Below are positions 21,237 through 32,399 of a stretch of 64,000 bases of DNA, piece after piece. A program made the position numbers and the translations under genes. The notes under the pieces are model-generated. The model searched no databases. It was given only the letters and a program-made list of their open reading frames with translations, and was not told the origin of the DNA. Every line of letters starts with the position of its first letter. Position 1 is the stretch's first letter. This stretch comes from Mesostigma viride (lineage: Eukaryota > Streptophyta > Mesostigmatophyceae > Mesostigmatales > Mesostigmataceae), in assembly GCA_009746045.1 (NCBI GenBank), contig RPFO01000246.1, forward strand, positions 2,477,911 through 2,541,910, read 5' to 3'.

Positions 21237-23542
21237 GTCAGAGCCTACCCCTCCGGCTGAGAGCTCGCTGCCGTCCCCGCCCCCACCGGACCCTGAGCTG
21301 TATTTCGAGGCCCTTCCGGGCCGCTGGGTGTCGCGATCAAGTTACCGGGTGGCGTTGTGCAGCCGGCCCTTCAGGCCCAACATGCGGGCTTAGTCAGGGC
21401 GGCCCTCTTCGGGGTCACGTGGTATGGTCCTTCCCCTGATGAGCCGCACCAGCTTGTCCTGCACGGGTTCGACGATGCCGGACACTGTTTGTTGGGGTGT
21501 GGTTCCAGCTGTCCCGCCTTGGGCAGATAGATGCGGTTCTCCGGTGTTGCCGTGTGTTCTCCTACCTCTCCACCCTGTGGGCCGTACCTGCCTACGGGAG
21601 GTGTTCCCTTGGCTTCCGGCTGAGGGTGATGCTGAGGTAGACGAGAACCCCTGCGACCTTTTACGGGCCGTAGAATTCATGGAGATAGCTGATCAGTCGG
21701 CGGGACTAGCGGTTAGTGGTCCTGCCCCTTCGGGCGCCCCAGCCGAGGTACATTATACTCCAGATTATTCTGCCTCGAGCGCTGCGTCCGTCTCCTCGGC
21801 GTCTGTTCCTCCCTCTCCGGTCCCGTCGTCCCCTCGGTCGACCCGGGGTGTTGCAGTAGAGCCTACCCCTTCGGGTTTGCCTGATCCTCTTTCGGCGACG
21901 GTCTCGGCTATGCAGGCTCAGATCCAGTCCCTGACCACGGCGTTCGGGGCCTTCCTGGCGGCCCAAGCGCAGACTCCGGCCACGCCAGGTGGGGTGTCTG
22001 TGGTGTCCGCGCCCCCTACCCCTTCGGTTTCTTCGGCACCTGTGGTTTCGCCGGCGCCCCCTACCCCTTCGGTTGCTGCGGTTCCGACACCTCCGGTTGC
22101 CTCTGTGCCTGCGGCCGACGTTCCCGCGCCTCGGCGCGAGCCTTCAGCCCCTTCGGCTGTGCCCGCCGTCGCCCCCTCTGGGCCGTCCGCTGCGCCCTCA
22201 CAGCCAGTTCGTGGTTTCTTCAGCGACACGGGCGATCATCCCAGGCTTTGGGAGGGTGGTCCCCCGCAGAGGATCCCGGTGCCCGACTGGAGCTTGGATG
22301 GTAACCAATCTTATGCCGGGCTGCCTGTCCCTACGGGCCCTATCTTCAATATGTGGCCTGAGGGTGCACCGGCAACGGAGACCGGCGCGCCTGCGTCGAT
22401 GGCGGGTCCGTCACGGCCCTCTCTGGCTTCGGGTCCGGCGCGACCTCCTGTTTTACCAGTGCCCCCTGCGTCGGTGTCGGCTCCTGCCCCTGCGTCGGCC
22501 CCTGCTCGGTCCCTCCTCCTTCGGCCTCGCGGTCTTTGGCCGCGGTTGTTCGGTCCACCGGTCAGGATCCTCGCGCCACCCGCGCTGCCGATTCCCTCCG
22601 GGAGTTGTCCCAGGGTGATCGGGACAGGGCTCCTTCTGTGGTGCATGCGACGCCGGAGTCGCGTGACACGCCCATTCCGGGGTATGGTATGTCCGCACTC
22701 GCCTGCCGACAGTGTGACCTGCCGCGCGCCTCTGCTGAGCTTGCCATCTCTCCCATGTCCTACGGGTTCTCCCAGGTGTGTCGGGCGCCCCGGGATCGTG
22801 GCCTACCCATTGAGACTGATCGGCCTCCGTTCGACATGGTTATTTTAGCTGATCCGGTGTTCGAGGGTGAGATCCTGGTCCGGCGCGTCCTGTATCGCTG
22901 GGCGAGGCGCCACAACGACTTAGACACCTACGGTGGGTTCCAGTGGGCTTACCCTCCCCTCTGGGCATTATGGCTTCGGATGCCCTTACAGTAGAGTTTC
23001 CTGCGGTGCCGGGTGCGGCGTACACTACGGTCCTCCAGCCCATCCTTGAGTGGGATGCCCGCCGCCCGGCGCCTATCCCGGGCCAGGGTCTAGACTCCCG
23101 CGGTCACCCTCCTCCTCGTGCCAGCGACTACCTAGAGACATTCGGGTCGCGACAGTGTGTTCGTCGGTGGCGCTCCCGCGAGGTTCGGCACATCCGGTTG
23201 TGGCCGTCCAACGTGGAGCCCCTGGTGGACCTGTTCTTCCCGACGGGTATGCGCCCTCGGATTCGGTACCATCGCCTCCTCCTGCGGGCCCTTTGCCTGA
23301 TCGCGGTAGAGCCTTTCCTTCGCCTCTTTGCCTGTGGCTTTCTGGACTGGGCCCGTGGCCAGGTCGTCCTCACGCAGCATAGGTATTACTGGGCCTTCCT
23401 GGGCCTCTTTCCTGACGGCGTGTGGGCCGATGTTTTCCTCACTGTAGATAGGCATGACAATGTCGAGGATGTGGCTCACTACCAGGCCTACCTGGAGGTC
23501 CTGCTGGCCTCTCGTGGCACTTACCAGACGGATGGCCACTAG
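21237..23542 (+). pseudogene. Extra ORF downstream of pol in gypsy element 2
   Basis: A second case of an ORF between pol and the polypurine tract. Open pieces are 21424-22848 (Ala/Pro/Ser-rich with repeated PTPSV motifs), part of 22536-22994 and 22943-23542. The C-terminal 150 residues are compact and hydrophobic-basic (DYLETFGSRQCVRRWRSREV...), ending TYQTDGH at 23540. In the last 60 residues a WAFLGLFPDGVWADV block sits where element 1 has AGFLSLWPRGSWVEL, suggesting homology. No membrane anchor or signal peptide seen. Function unknown. Confidence 0.55.
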
Positions 23543-23918
23543 ATAGAGGGCCTTAGGCCCGACCTGAGGGTGTTGTCCCTCCGGTATGTAGAGTCGCCCT
23601 CATATTCTGGCCAGTTGATTGGCTGTTCTTGGTCCTTAGCGCTGATGTGTTTACTCTGTGTGTCCTGCCCAGTGCCGTCCCCCCCGGCCAGGACTCCGTT
23701 CCAGGCAGTTAGGGGAACCTACCACCAGGCTTGGTGCTGGCTAACCCTACACCACCCGGCGTGGTGGTGGAGACCGTGTGAACTATTGGTGCTTTGTATC
23801 TGGGATGGTCTATCGATTGTGTTGGTATGTGCTGGGTGCATTAGGATTATTTTCCTACCCCTTTGGTTCCCTCCTCTCGGCGTAGGGAGAGGGCTCCCTA
23901 CCTTTGTGGGGGGGGAGG

Positions 23919-24491
23919 TGTTACGTCGCGTAACAATTCGTTGTAGTTACGGACGTAAATTAGGTCCTTGGCCTCGGTTGTTCCTAGGTTACGTGCAGTT
24001 CTAGTTTGGACATGATTGTCCCCGTAACAGTACTGTGGTATAGTGGGTGCCTTTGGGCGCCGCGCCGCGTACTATATTAGTGGTCCTTATCCTTTTGTAG
24101 AATGTAGTGGACAGGCGTGCATCTGTGCACCTGCTTGTGTTTCTGTGTTTCTGCAGGCGAGGGCCAGGTCGGCCCGAGCCTGTTGGACCGTTGGTGACCA
24201 TTTATGCACGTTCCACTCCTTGTGTGGTCACTCGGCGTGTGTTAAATGAATTAACACATATTAGCTTGGGTCACGGCAGTTTAGTTGTGTTTCCTTCCTC
24301 TTTTCCTGGAGTAAACGGGTTTGATTAAATGGCCTATGGCGTATTACAGTAGTACATATGTAAATGCATTGAGATCTGGTTCGTCTCGGTCGTCTTTCGC
24401 TATAGGGGTGTATATAGAGGCAGCCTCACTAGTTTAGGTAGTATCAGGACAGGTAGAGGTAGAGGTGGTGGCCGAGGCTTGCGGCGTAACA
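23919..24491 (+). repeat. 3' LTR of gypsy element 2
   Basis: It starts TGTTACGTC directly after a purine tract (23906-23918, mostly G) and ends at the inverse CGTAACA at 24491, 573 bp later, close to the 587 bp of LTR 1. The end lies inside what looks like the tail of a LINE reading on the other strand, so the 3' border is less certain than the start. The stretch 23543-23905 before it is untranslated. Confidence 0.6.
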
Positions 24492-25144
24492 GTAATCCTC
24501 ATCCGAGCTGTCCTCTACTGTAATGGCAGACGAGGCGGTAGTGTAGCGGCTATCCTCAGGACCAATAACCTCTACCTGCGGACTTCTACCCTGGCTAGCA
24601 ACGGGCCGCGGGGCCCGTGGGGAGAAAACAGGAGCATACCCCTCGGGGAGGTGCTTATCGCAGATGGCAGCCCATTTCTCCTTGTCAATCATGCGGGCGC
24701 GGAGTACGGATAGTCCCAGAAGCCCTGCATCTTCAAGCAGTTGTGTCACATAGGTCCGGGTCGCGCCGCGCCGGTGCCCGGCGCGCGCAAGTTTGCCAGT
24801 GGGATGCGATGGGACAAGGGGACCCTGCCATAGGAGGAGGTGTCTACCTGGTTGGCCCGTCTTAAGCCCCCCGGCAGGGCCCACATCGGTATGAATTCAC
24901 CTGGTCTGTGCGGGCAAGATGGCCGGCAAAGAGGAGGCGGCGGTGTCGGATGGTATGGGTGACAAGAGGGAGCTCGCAGTAGTAGATCTCGGCCCGGGTG
25001 CGGCGTTCTTGGTAGCGGACGCCGAGGATATGACGGAGCATTCGAGTGACGGTGCCGTCAAGCTGCTGGCTCAGCGCCTGGTCCAGGGTCCACGCCTCGC
25101 AGCCATAAAGATGATCCATGAGCTTCCATGCAGGCGAAGATGAC
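24492..25144 (-). pseudogene. LINE X: C-terminal part of a non-LTR retrotransposon ORF2
   Basis: Minus-strand frames encode the segment that follows the reverse transcriptase in many LINEs: YGCEAWTLDQALSQQLDGT, then RMLRHILGV (25000-25110), and after one frame shift near 24880 a tail with TRTYVTQLLEDAGL. The RT core is missing, so the copy is truncated on its 5' side, and the frames are broken. A homologous segment is present in LINE Y at 25.99-26.20 kb, so these are two copies of related elements. Confidence 0.7.
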
Positions 25145-25960
25145 GCTAGAATAATTAAATTAAATTAAATTAAATTATAACATGTCTCCTTGATCAATCA
25201 TGTAGCACATATTCCTTAATTGCTGGATGGGTGGAGGTGGACGAAGCCGCGTAATCGAACGAACCTAACTAACTCTCAGCTATCTCGTCTAGAAAAATCC
25301 TAACGTACACTATGTAGCAAAACGCCCCTTCCGCGTGGGGGGAGGGGGCTTGCCCACAGGCCACAGGGGCTCGGGCGTGTGAGCCTGGACAATCTTTCTG
25401 CCACCGCAAGCTTAATTCTTGTTCTGCATAGCAGTCCATGAGAAGAGAGAGGGAGTGAATGCGGTGTTCAAACTGAGCTGCATGGGACCACTAGGTCGGC
25501 CAGTAACATCTGGATCGATGTAGTTCGTGGCAGGCTTGCCTAGCTTTCTAGGAATGTCCTTGGGGCCACTAGGTCAGGTCAGGATGTGCCGCCCTGGTTG
25601 GCCAATTAAGCCGCTGGGGGCCGGCCAGACCAAGGGCGGTGTCGACCTGACTGGTGCGAGCAAAATTAAAATGAAAGTATAACATGACTCCGTTGGGAGA
25701 TCATTAAATTAAATTGAATTTTATAACATGCCTCCGCGGCGCGTGGGAAGATCATGTAGCTTATATTCCTTGATGGGGGGTGGAGGTGGAGGCCGGCAAC
25801 ATATATGGGTGTAGTTCGTGGCATGTTTCCCTACCCTTTTATAGGAATGTCCTTGGGGCCACCAGGCCAGGTCAAAATATGCCGCCCTGGCTGGCCAAGC
25901 CGCTGGGGGCCGGCCAGACCAAGTGCAGTGTCGACCTGGCTGGTGCGAGCAAGATGTCCT
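25145..25960. repeat. Duplicated non-coding module between two LINE remnants
   Basis: Two related copies of a module of about 290 bp occur: TTAAATTAAATT... followed by ATCATGTAGC near 25155-25210 and 25705-25755, and the block GGAATGTCCTTGGGGCCAC with CCGCTGGGGGCCGGCCAG near 25553-25640 and 25849-25920. No ORF of note. They may be the 3' non-coding parts of two successive LINE copies; that is inference. Confidence 0.5.
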
Positions 25961-25983
25961 ACAAATGCTATCCTATACGCTGC

Positions 25984-26652
25984 CTAATCTCGATCGTCCG
26001 AAATACGAGGCATACCCTGATACAAAGACTCTAATGACCTATATGCTGGGAAAACCCTACATTCAGGACCTGTCGGAGCATCCTGTAAACCGTGCCGTCG
26101 AGCTTTATTATAGCTGCTGCAGTGTGTCCGTGAGTGTCCACGCCTCGGCGCCATACGTAAGCACCGACGGTGAGGACGAGGACCTTGAAGAGCATATGCG
26201 CTTGCGGTGCTCGCCCATGCAGGCCCTTCGAGCGCCAGCACTCCTGAGGTGGTGAGCGAACGGAGCCTGGCCCAGGCCAGGCCGATGCGGATGTCCATAT
26301 CGTCGGCGGTGTCAGGGAGCATGCTCCCCATGGCAGTTTGAAGCGATCACGTACGGAACGGGACCTCCATCCCGTCTAGCAGCCGCGGCTGCCAGCGCCG
26401 GTGGGCTGCTGCATGGAGGCCCCAATCACCATCGCCTCAGTTTTGACACTCATCTCCAACCCCGGCCACCGCCCTCGCCTCCAGGCCCAGACAGTCCATG
26501 CAGCCAGGTCTGAATGTGCACGGGGCGCGCGATTAGGGTGGTGTCGTCCGCATAAATCAGGTCGGCTAGGCGGTAGCCAGTGCAACCCCCGCCATGCTCG
26601 CGCTTAATAAGGATGTCCAAGCCGGGCTCGAAGCAGTAAAGCCATTACAATT
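25984..26652 (-). pseudogene. LINE Y, downstream part: RT active site and C-terminal segment
   Basis: On the minus strand the RT catalytic motif reads LIYADDTTLIARPV (YADD, near 26535-26570), followed by the conserved helix with DIRIGLAWARL (near 26240-26300) and a second copy of the GAEAWTL...LDGTVYRMLRQVLNV segment (about 26000-26180). Several frame shifts and stops interrupt it. It is continuous with the part at 27422-28897 once the inserted element at 26653-27421 is left out. Confidence 0.75.
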
Positions 26653-27421
26653 CGTTCAAGTGGCCCGCCGGAGCGGCTGTACAATTTTTCCCAGTGAGCG
26701 CGCTGCCAAGTGTACTTGTGGGCAAATTTTTAGGTGCCCCGTCACTTCGAGGTACTAAAAATTAGGCTACGGTACGAATTCAGCGAATTTCAGCGAATTT
26801 TCAGTCGAACCAAAGGAAGTGACGCCAACTACCAAAAAGTTTCCGTTACGAATTTTCAGCCCAACACTCGCGCAAAATGAAGTGACGGCAACTACCAAAA
26901 CGTTTCCGTTACGAATTTTCACTCCCACACGTTTGCACAAGAGGAAGTGACGGCAACTACCAAACAGTTTCCGTTAATTACGAATTTTCAGTCCCACACT
27001 TCGCGCAAATTTTAGTAGGGCTGCACGCAAGCTACCTTTCAAAATTTTGCGCTAGTATGGAACGCATTTCATTCGTCTGGAGGAACGCTGCCCGCCAACT
27101 ACCCCCGTTCAGAATGTTCCGCCGAAATTTACTTGAGATTTGGAAATCTGAACGTGCGCGCAAATTTTAGTAGGGCTGCACGCAAGCTACCTTTCAAAAT
27201 TTTGCGCAAGTATGGAACGCAATTCATTCGTCCGGAGGAATGCTGCTCGTCAACTGCCCCCGTTCAGAAAGTTGCGCCGAACTTTACTTGAGATTTGGAA
27301 ATCTGAACGTGCGGTTGGAGTTTCGCGGGGAAACCCAAGTTCCCTAGTAATTCACCAATGACGCGCTTCGAACACTTGTCCGCTAAAACCTAAGCAGCCG
27401 CTCCGGCTGGCCACTTAAACG
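26653..27421. mobile_element. 769-bp inverted-repeat element inserted in LINE Y
   Basis: The ends are 27-bp inverted repeats with two mismatches (left CGTTCAAGTGGCC..., right reverse complement CGTTTAAGTGGCC...). It separates two parts of one LINE reading frame. Inside are two tandem arrays: three units of about 60-66 bp (GAAGTGACGGCAACTACC..., 26815-27000) and two units of about 154 bp (GCAAATTTTAGTAGGGCTGC..., 27005-27311). No ORF, hence a non-autonomous DNA element. I saw no convincing target-site duplication. Confidence 0.75.
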
Positions 27422-28897
27422 AAACTTGATGCGCGCACGTGCCGGGCGGCGCATGACGTGATCGATCCACAACAATAATGAACAGATGTGGGGACAGGAC
27501 ATAACCTTGCCACACCCTGTGGTGAAGGGGGAATGGGGGTGGTGCCTTCGGCAGTCCGCAAGTGCTATCTATACTGCCTGTGAGCCCTCGATCATACAGT
27601 CGACGAATGGCAGCAAAATAAACGCTGGTGGTACCCGATCCAGAGCTAGGATGGCCCAAAGAGCCTCCCAAAGGACCGTGTCAAAGGCCTTGATATAGCC
27701 ATGCAACAAAGATGAATCTTGACCAGCGGCAAACTGTCAGGGCAAAGGCGACGCACCTCCTCCATCAATTGGCGCGCGACAAACACAGCCATGACAGTGT
27801 TACGACCACGACGGAAACCCATCTGAGACTCACCCAGGTGTGGGTCCAGCGCGGCGCGGAGCCTGTGCAGCATCATATGCGCATGATCGAGATCTTAATT
27901 CAGCGCGGCGCTCTGGAGGCAGACACCCCGATAGTTACCGGGCCGGGTCAGCAGCAGAGCCCTTCTTGTACAGCATGACGCGGATGGCCGTCTGCCACTC
28001 GGCTCAGCAGGCGGAGGCTCGTCATGCAGAGAGTGCTCAGGACACGGTTGCAGAACGCCAGCAGAAGATCCCTCACCGCCGAGTCAGGGGTCTTCAGCAG
28101 CTCAGCAGAAAGGCACCTGGTCGGCACCGACCGCCGCATCGTACCGCAGGCGAGCAAGGGCGCCGTCCAATTCCTTCGAAGTGAAGGGGTGGACGACGTC
28201 GTTGGTGGCAACTGGCAAGGCAGCCATGGGCAACCCCGAGACGGGCGGCCGTCTCGGGGTGAAGCGCGCGGCGGGGGGGGGGGCGCGAGCCCCACCTGTC
28301 AAGGAAACATTGTGGGCCAACCATGAACCAGGGGTCAAGGCTCAGTGACCGGCGCCGTGCCGTCCCCCGTGTGCTCCACCGGGGTGCGCTGCCGGGCCGG
28401 CCGCCGAGCCGGTCGAGGTGGTACCACATGTCCTTGCCCTGGTTGCGAGCTTGGCGGGCCTTGGCATCGGCGATGCACTGGGCCGCCTCGACCGCGTCCT
28501 GAGCGTGCTCGTAGGCCTCCACGAGGGCGGCCTTGAGCGCCGGACTCTCAGCAGCGGGTCCCGGTTACGCTTGAGGCGGGGCGGGCGGCAAAGACCTTTG
28601 GGTCCTGGTGGTAGAGCGGGCCGGGGCGGCGGCGGGGCATGACCAGCAGGTGCCGGCTGGGCCGCCAGCAACGGGGCACGCGCCGCAAAGCCCGCAAAAA
28701 TGGCAGCGTTGGGGGCACCCTTGTCCAGCCCGTCGACGTCCGCCCGGGCGTCCAGGGCCGACAGGTACTCCAGTCGGCACCGGTTCCGCGCGTGCTCGGC
28801 GTCCGTCCAGTCCTCAGGATCTCCCCGGACCGGGCGTAGAGCAGACCAGTCAGGGCGGGCCACCATGGCTGGGGCGCGCGGCGCTCCCGAGGGGACA
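27422..28897 (-). pseudogene. LINE Y, upstream part: N-terminal RT and preceding linker
   Basis: Minus-strand frames encode the entrance of a LINE reverse transcriptase: a linker rich in Ala/Arg (28340-28870), then a segment like RVMLYKKG near 27960-27990, the GFRRGRNTVMAVFVARQL motif (27770-27820) and the WQG/LSPHLF block near 27500-27530. Multiple frame shifts show decay. The copy ends sharply at the terminal repeat of the large element starting at 28902. The endonuclease domain is not seen. Confidence 0.75.
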
Positions 28898-28901
28898 TGG
28901 C

Positions 28902-28965
28902 GGGTGGTCCCACGCGGAATGGGGTAGATTTTTGCAAGAAAAAAACGCTAATTTCAATCGTCCGA
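28902..28965 (+). repeat. Left terminal inverted repeat of the 34.5-kb element
   Basis: Starts GGGTGGTCCCACGCGG. It is followed inward by subterminal repeats of the type GCGCCGAAATT (28978, 29038), also hinted at on the right end as GCGCGAATTTGGCG in reverse. The 29000-29340 stretch inside it holds no gene I can support. Confidence 0.7.
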
Positions 28966-29349
28966 AAACCGGACATTGCGCCGAAATTCTTGCCGAAAAT
29001 TTGGCAGCCGAGCGAATTTTTCGCCCGACGGACTTTGCGCCGAAATTTTGTGTCTGCCGTGCTTCGAACTCAACCGACTCCTGCTGTTGCGTGCACTTTG
29101 TCCGATGCCTGCAGGCCACGCACGAATTTTGCGACCGAAATATGACGACTAGACAAGTTTATCGACGACCTACATCGATCTATTGCCACTTTTGAAGTCC
29201 TTGGCTTGCTAGCAGCTATTGATTATCAATGCCGGGAACAAAATTGCCGAAAGTTTTTATTGAATCAGTACATATATGTGCACATGTCCGTAATTTTATC
29301 ATTCGCAATTTTGACATTGTCGGAGTATTTGACAACTTAGGCATTGCGC

Positions 29350-29952
29350 CTAGAAAAAGGTGCCCCATCCGTCGATGTCAAAATCGCCGAAGGAGTACAC
29401 TCCCTGGTACTGGTCTCCCCTGTAGTTGGGAGGCTCGCCTGTATACATTTTGGTGTTCCACTTGGCCCCGCCGTTCTCCGCAGCAGCCAGGAACTCCTGC
29501 TGGGCCTCGGCCCTCAGGCGCATCATTGATACATTGGGAGAGCCCGGAATTTCCGTGCTCTCCACCACCACTCTCGCCTGATTGTCAGGCACGCATTGGT
29601 AAGCAGGGTTCAAATCTGAATCGGGTGGCACCAGATCGATCATGCCATTGCCGAACGCAATGACACCTGCACCCCACTGTGCAGAAGGTCCGAGCAACTC
29701 TACATCAATTCTGATGTTTGCAGCGTGCTCATTTTTGTCGACCATCACATAGGTATGCTGAGAACCGAAAATATTGCTCTGCTCCATTTGTGACAGTGTT
29801 AAATTTCGGCAAGGTTGGCTGCTTGCAATCGACAGGAAATTGGTGACCCCGACAGCCAGACGCGCAAGGGTTATAACTGCAGGTAGAACCCAAAATTTGT
29901 CGATAAGGAGTAATGGAAGGGCACGACCACCAGTCACTAGTATTCGCTTCAC
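29350..29952 (-). CDS. Unknown protein near the left end of the large element
   Basis: A 200-codon open frame with a hydrophobic N-terminal stretch (PLLLIDKFWVLPAVITLARLAV type) and a soluble, Asn/Pro/Gly-rich remainder ending DFDIDGWGTFF. The N-terminal part may be intron or upstream exon sequence read through; the frame after about residue 55 (NLTLSQMEQSNIF onward) looks most protein-like. It stops 450 bp from the left terminal repeat. I do not recognise the family. It could be an accessory gene of the large element or a captured exon. Confidence 0.4.
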   Translation of the reverse strand: MKRILVTGGRALPLLLIDKFWVLPAVITLARLAVGVTNFLSIASSQPCRNLTLSQMEQSNIFGSQHTYVMVDKNEHAANIRIDVELLGPSAQWGAGVIAFGNGMIDLVPPDSDLNPAYQCVPDNQARVVVESTEIPGSPNVSMMRLRAEAQQEFLAAAENGGAKWNTKMYTGEPPNYRGDQYQGVYSFGDFDIDGWGTFF

Positions 29953-30108
29953 CGGACACCTTTTTCAGCTTCCGGATAAAATTCAGCAAGAGCAGCGGCG
30001 ATTAGATACTAAATATTGCGTTATTGGTTCGTACCGTACCCAGACAAAAATTGTACTAGTGACGCAATTGTACTAGGCGGAATGACAACTGCGCCCGGCA
30101 AATAAGTA

Positions 30109-30321
30109 TTTATTGCTCCAACCCCACACCTAACTTGTTCCGGAGCTGTTCGAAGCGAAGAGCAATGGGAGGGATCGGACCCGAGCCAGATTTGAGTGCG
30201 GAACATGATGGCTGGCCTACCTCACTCCGAACATTAAGGTGGACCCGGGTTCGAATCCTGTCAGTGCTATTCGCTTCGAACAGTTCCGGAACGATTTTTT
30301 TTGTGGGGGTGGAGCAATAAA
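30109..30321. mobile_element. 213-bp MITE with 54-bp arms
   Basis: Arms beginning TTTATTGCTCCAACCCC at the left and ending GGGGGTGGAGCAATAAA at the right pair with each other through TTCGAAGCGAA / TTCGCTTCGAA. The ends lie next to TTTA/TAAA, so a TA target is possible. The core contains GGGTTCGAATCC (about 30246-30257), an exact match to the Pol III B box as found in tRNA genes, but the surrounding bases do not fold as a cloverleaf. The stretch 30322-30600 to its right is AT-rich and shows nothing further. Confidence 0.7.
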
Positions 30322-30612
30322 TTCTCGACATGCAGAAACAAATGTCGAATAGATTGTGCAAAAAAATATCGAAATCCTTATCATTATTTAAATATACAGC
30401 ATAAAATTATGTTGCAGTAAAAAATAACTGTTAATTGAAGGCCGCAAAAAATTATCAACTACCCTTAAACTTGACCTCAGAAAGATCTCGAAAAATATAT
30501 ACAATATATGCGGCCACCTTTTTACACCCTACTGAAGCCCCACTCTAAAGATATAATACAAGCCGAAACTAGGGCGTCGTCTACCCGCAGCGAGACCCCA
30601 ATTTCTTGTTTA

Positions 30613-31355
30613 AGTCGGTGCCGGCCCCTCCGGGGCTTCATCCTTGATCACCAGCGCAGTAAGCCACTTGTCGAGCTCCTTGCTCATCCTGATGTCGGCA
30701 CACATTCCGTCGCTGCGCACGCGTGCTTCTAGACGGAGAGCCGGAGCGACGCAGAGATAGCAATTCACAAGCTCGGGCTGGCGTGACGGTGGCCAATCCT
30801 CAACGTTGAGCGTGAAATGCAGGGGGTCATGCTTATCCCGCTTCCAAATCCGAACGGGAAGAATGCCGTTCCCGGCGAGGAACAGCTCCTTCTCCCGTCC
30901 GTTCCGGCCCTCGACCCACCTCTCGAAGTTCTCGTCTAACACGATCGGCCCGGCTTCGCTTACAACCTCAGCCAACCAGAACGGGTGGATGGGATCGTGA
31001 TCCGTGTCCTTGTCCGATGGAACTGCCACATAGTCGTGGAGTCTCATCTGCCGGCCCATCGCCTCCCGCTTGTCCTTCAGCTGCTCCCCCGCGTCACCAT
31101 GCGAACCGGAGGGTTGGGCTGGCTCGGTGGCAGCAAACGGACAGTTTTCATCGAGCTTCCTGCATCATTGAACTCGATGATAAACGACCACTCGCTTAGA
31201 CATCCCTCAAACCGCCCAGCCAAACAGGGCGGACAGTAGCAGGAATAGCGCCTAATCATCAAAAGGCCAGGGTCGGACTTGTCCAGTCGCCACCAATGCG
31301 CCTTCTTGATGCCAGGCACCTCCTCCACCTCCGCGCGTCGGCCGGACTCGACGTC
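30613..31355 (-). CDS. DDE-family gene, exon 3 (C terminus)
   Basis: The exon starts after an acceptor ...GATGACAG (minus strand) and continues in phase from exon 2 (...LLPP / DVESGRRAEVEEVPG). It carries IKKAHWWRL and a Cys-containing segment RRYSCYCPPCLAGRFEGC, a C-terminal Cys cluster that follows the catalytic domain in this protein family. A one-base shift near 31160 moves the reading into the frame ending at 30610-30613 (DYVAVPSDKDTDHDPIHPFWLAEVV). The exon lies 8.9 kb from exon 2 because a transposon (31626-40022) sits in the intron. Confidence 0.7.
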
Positions 31356-31426
31356 CTGTCATCAAATAGTTAGGGCAAAAAGAATACCGTTCAAGTTAGC
31401 AAAATTGACCAAAAATCAATAAAACA

Positions 31427-31625
31427 GGGTATAGCTGCAGAGAGACCCCTTACAAAAAAAAAAATAACGACAAGACATCAAGTGATCAAAATTCGACACA
31501 GGGTATAGCTGCAGAGAGACCCCATTCGAATCATAATAACAACGTACGACAAGATATTAAGTGATCGAAATTCGACACAGGGTATAGCTGCAGAGAGACC
31601 CCATTCGAATCATAATAACAACGTA
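31427..31625. repeat. Tandem 78-bp intron repeats with palindrome variant
   Basis: Units read ...CGACACAGGGTATAGCTGCAG... with GAGAGACCCC, then CATAATAACAACGTACGAC. Palindrome copies start at 31427, 31501 and 31580; a further unit continues at 40024-40080 on the other side of the 8.4-kb insertion. They lie in the intron between exons 2 and 3 of the DDE-family gene. Confidence 0.8.
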
Positions 31626-32399
31626 CCCTGCCAGCCGTTAAGAATGTACTCCAGCACAAGTACATTTTGAGTTTTTCCAAGTTTCTTGTTTTTTGCTTGT
31701 TTCAAGTTCAGTTTTGCATAAAAAGTGTCCCCATAGCCCCTGGATCTCATCTGGAGGTAGTTGAACTAGTATATGCTACAATATACTAGGTTGTACTATT
31801 TTCTACTACATTTATACTATAATGTACTAAATTGAACTACATATGAACTAAATGTAACTGTGATTGATGCCCCTGTAACGTCTCCCAATGCTCAATAACA
31901 GGTCTGGCCACCATTGGTGACCTCCTAGAGCCATTCACAGCTGCATTTCGTGGATCACCGCACAAAAAAAAAAAGTTTTACTTAGCCTTATCAACATGGG
32001 AATGAGGGCTTTGGTGTGCAAACATGCATGTGTGCTAAAAATTGGACATTCTGACACTGCGCGAGAGTCTGGTAATACTTAAGCACTTCAGGTCATGATC
32101 GAAGTATAGAATGAACTGATGCAAGCAATCAAGCATTATGCAAGGAATGGAATGCTGCAATGAATTTTAGCAGTAATACTTGCAACTAGGGAACACACGA
32201 TAAAGTCACGAATCTGACATGCATTGTGCCGTCATGGCACATGCATGAACATGTACACGAACAGAGGATCACGCGGACGCCCACGTGCACGCGCATGGCA
32301 ATCCCCATGCCCCCCCCCCCCCACACACACACAAGCCCCAACTCCAAACATTGCACCAATGACCCACCCACCCAAACCCAACCCCAGCCCCCCTGACCC

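Noticed and set aside
30180-30275. A functional tRNA gene in the MITE core
   Set aside because: The B box is exact, but no acceptor stem or anticodon arm pairs properly.
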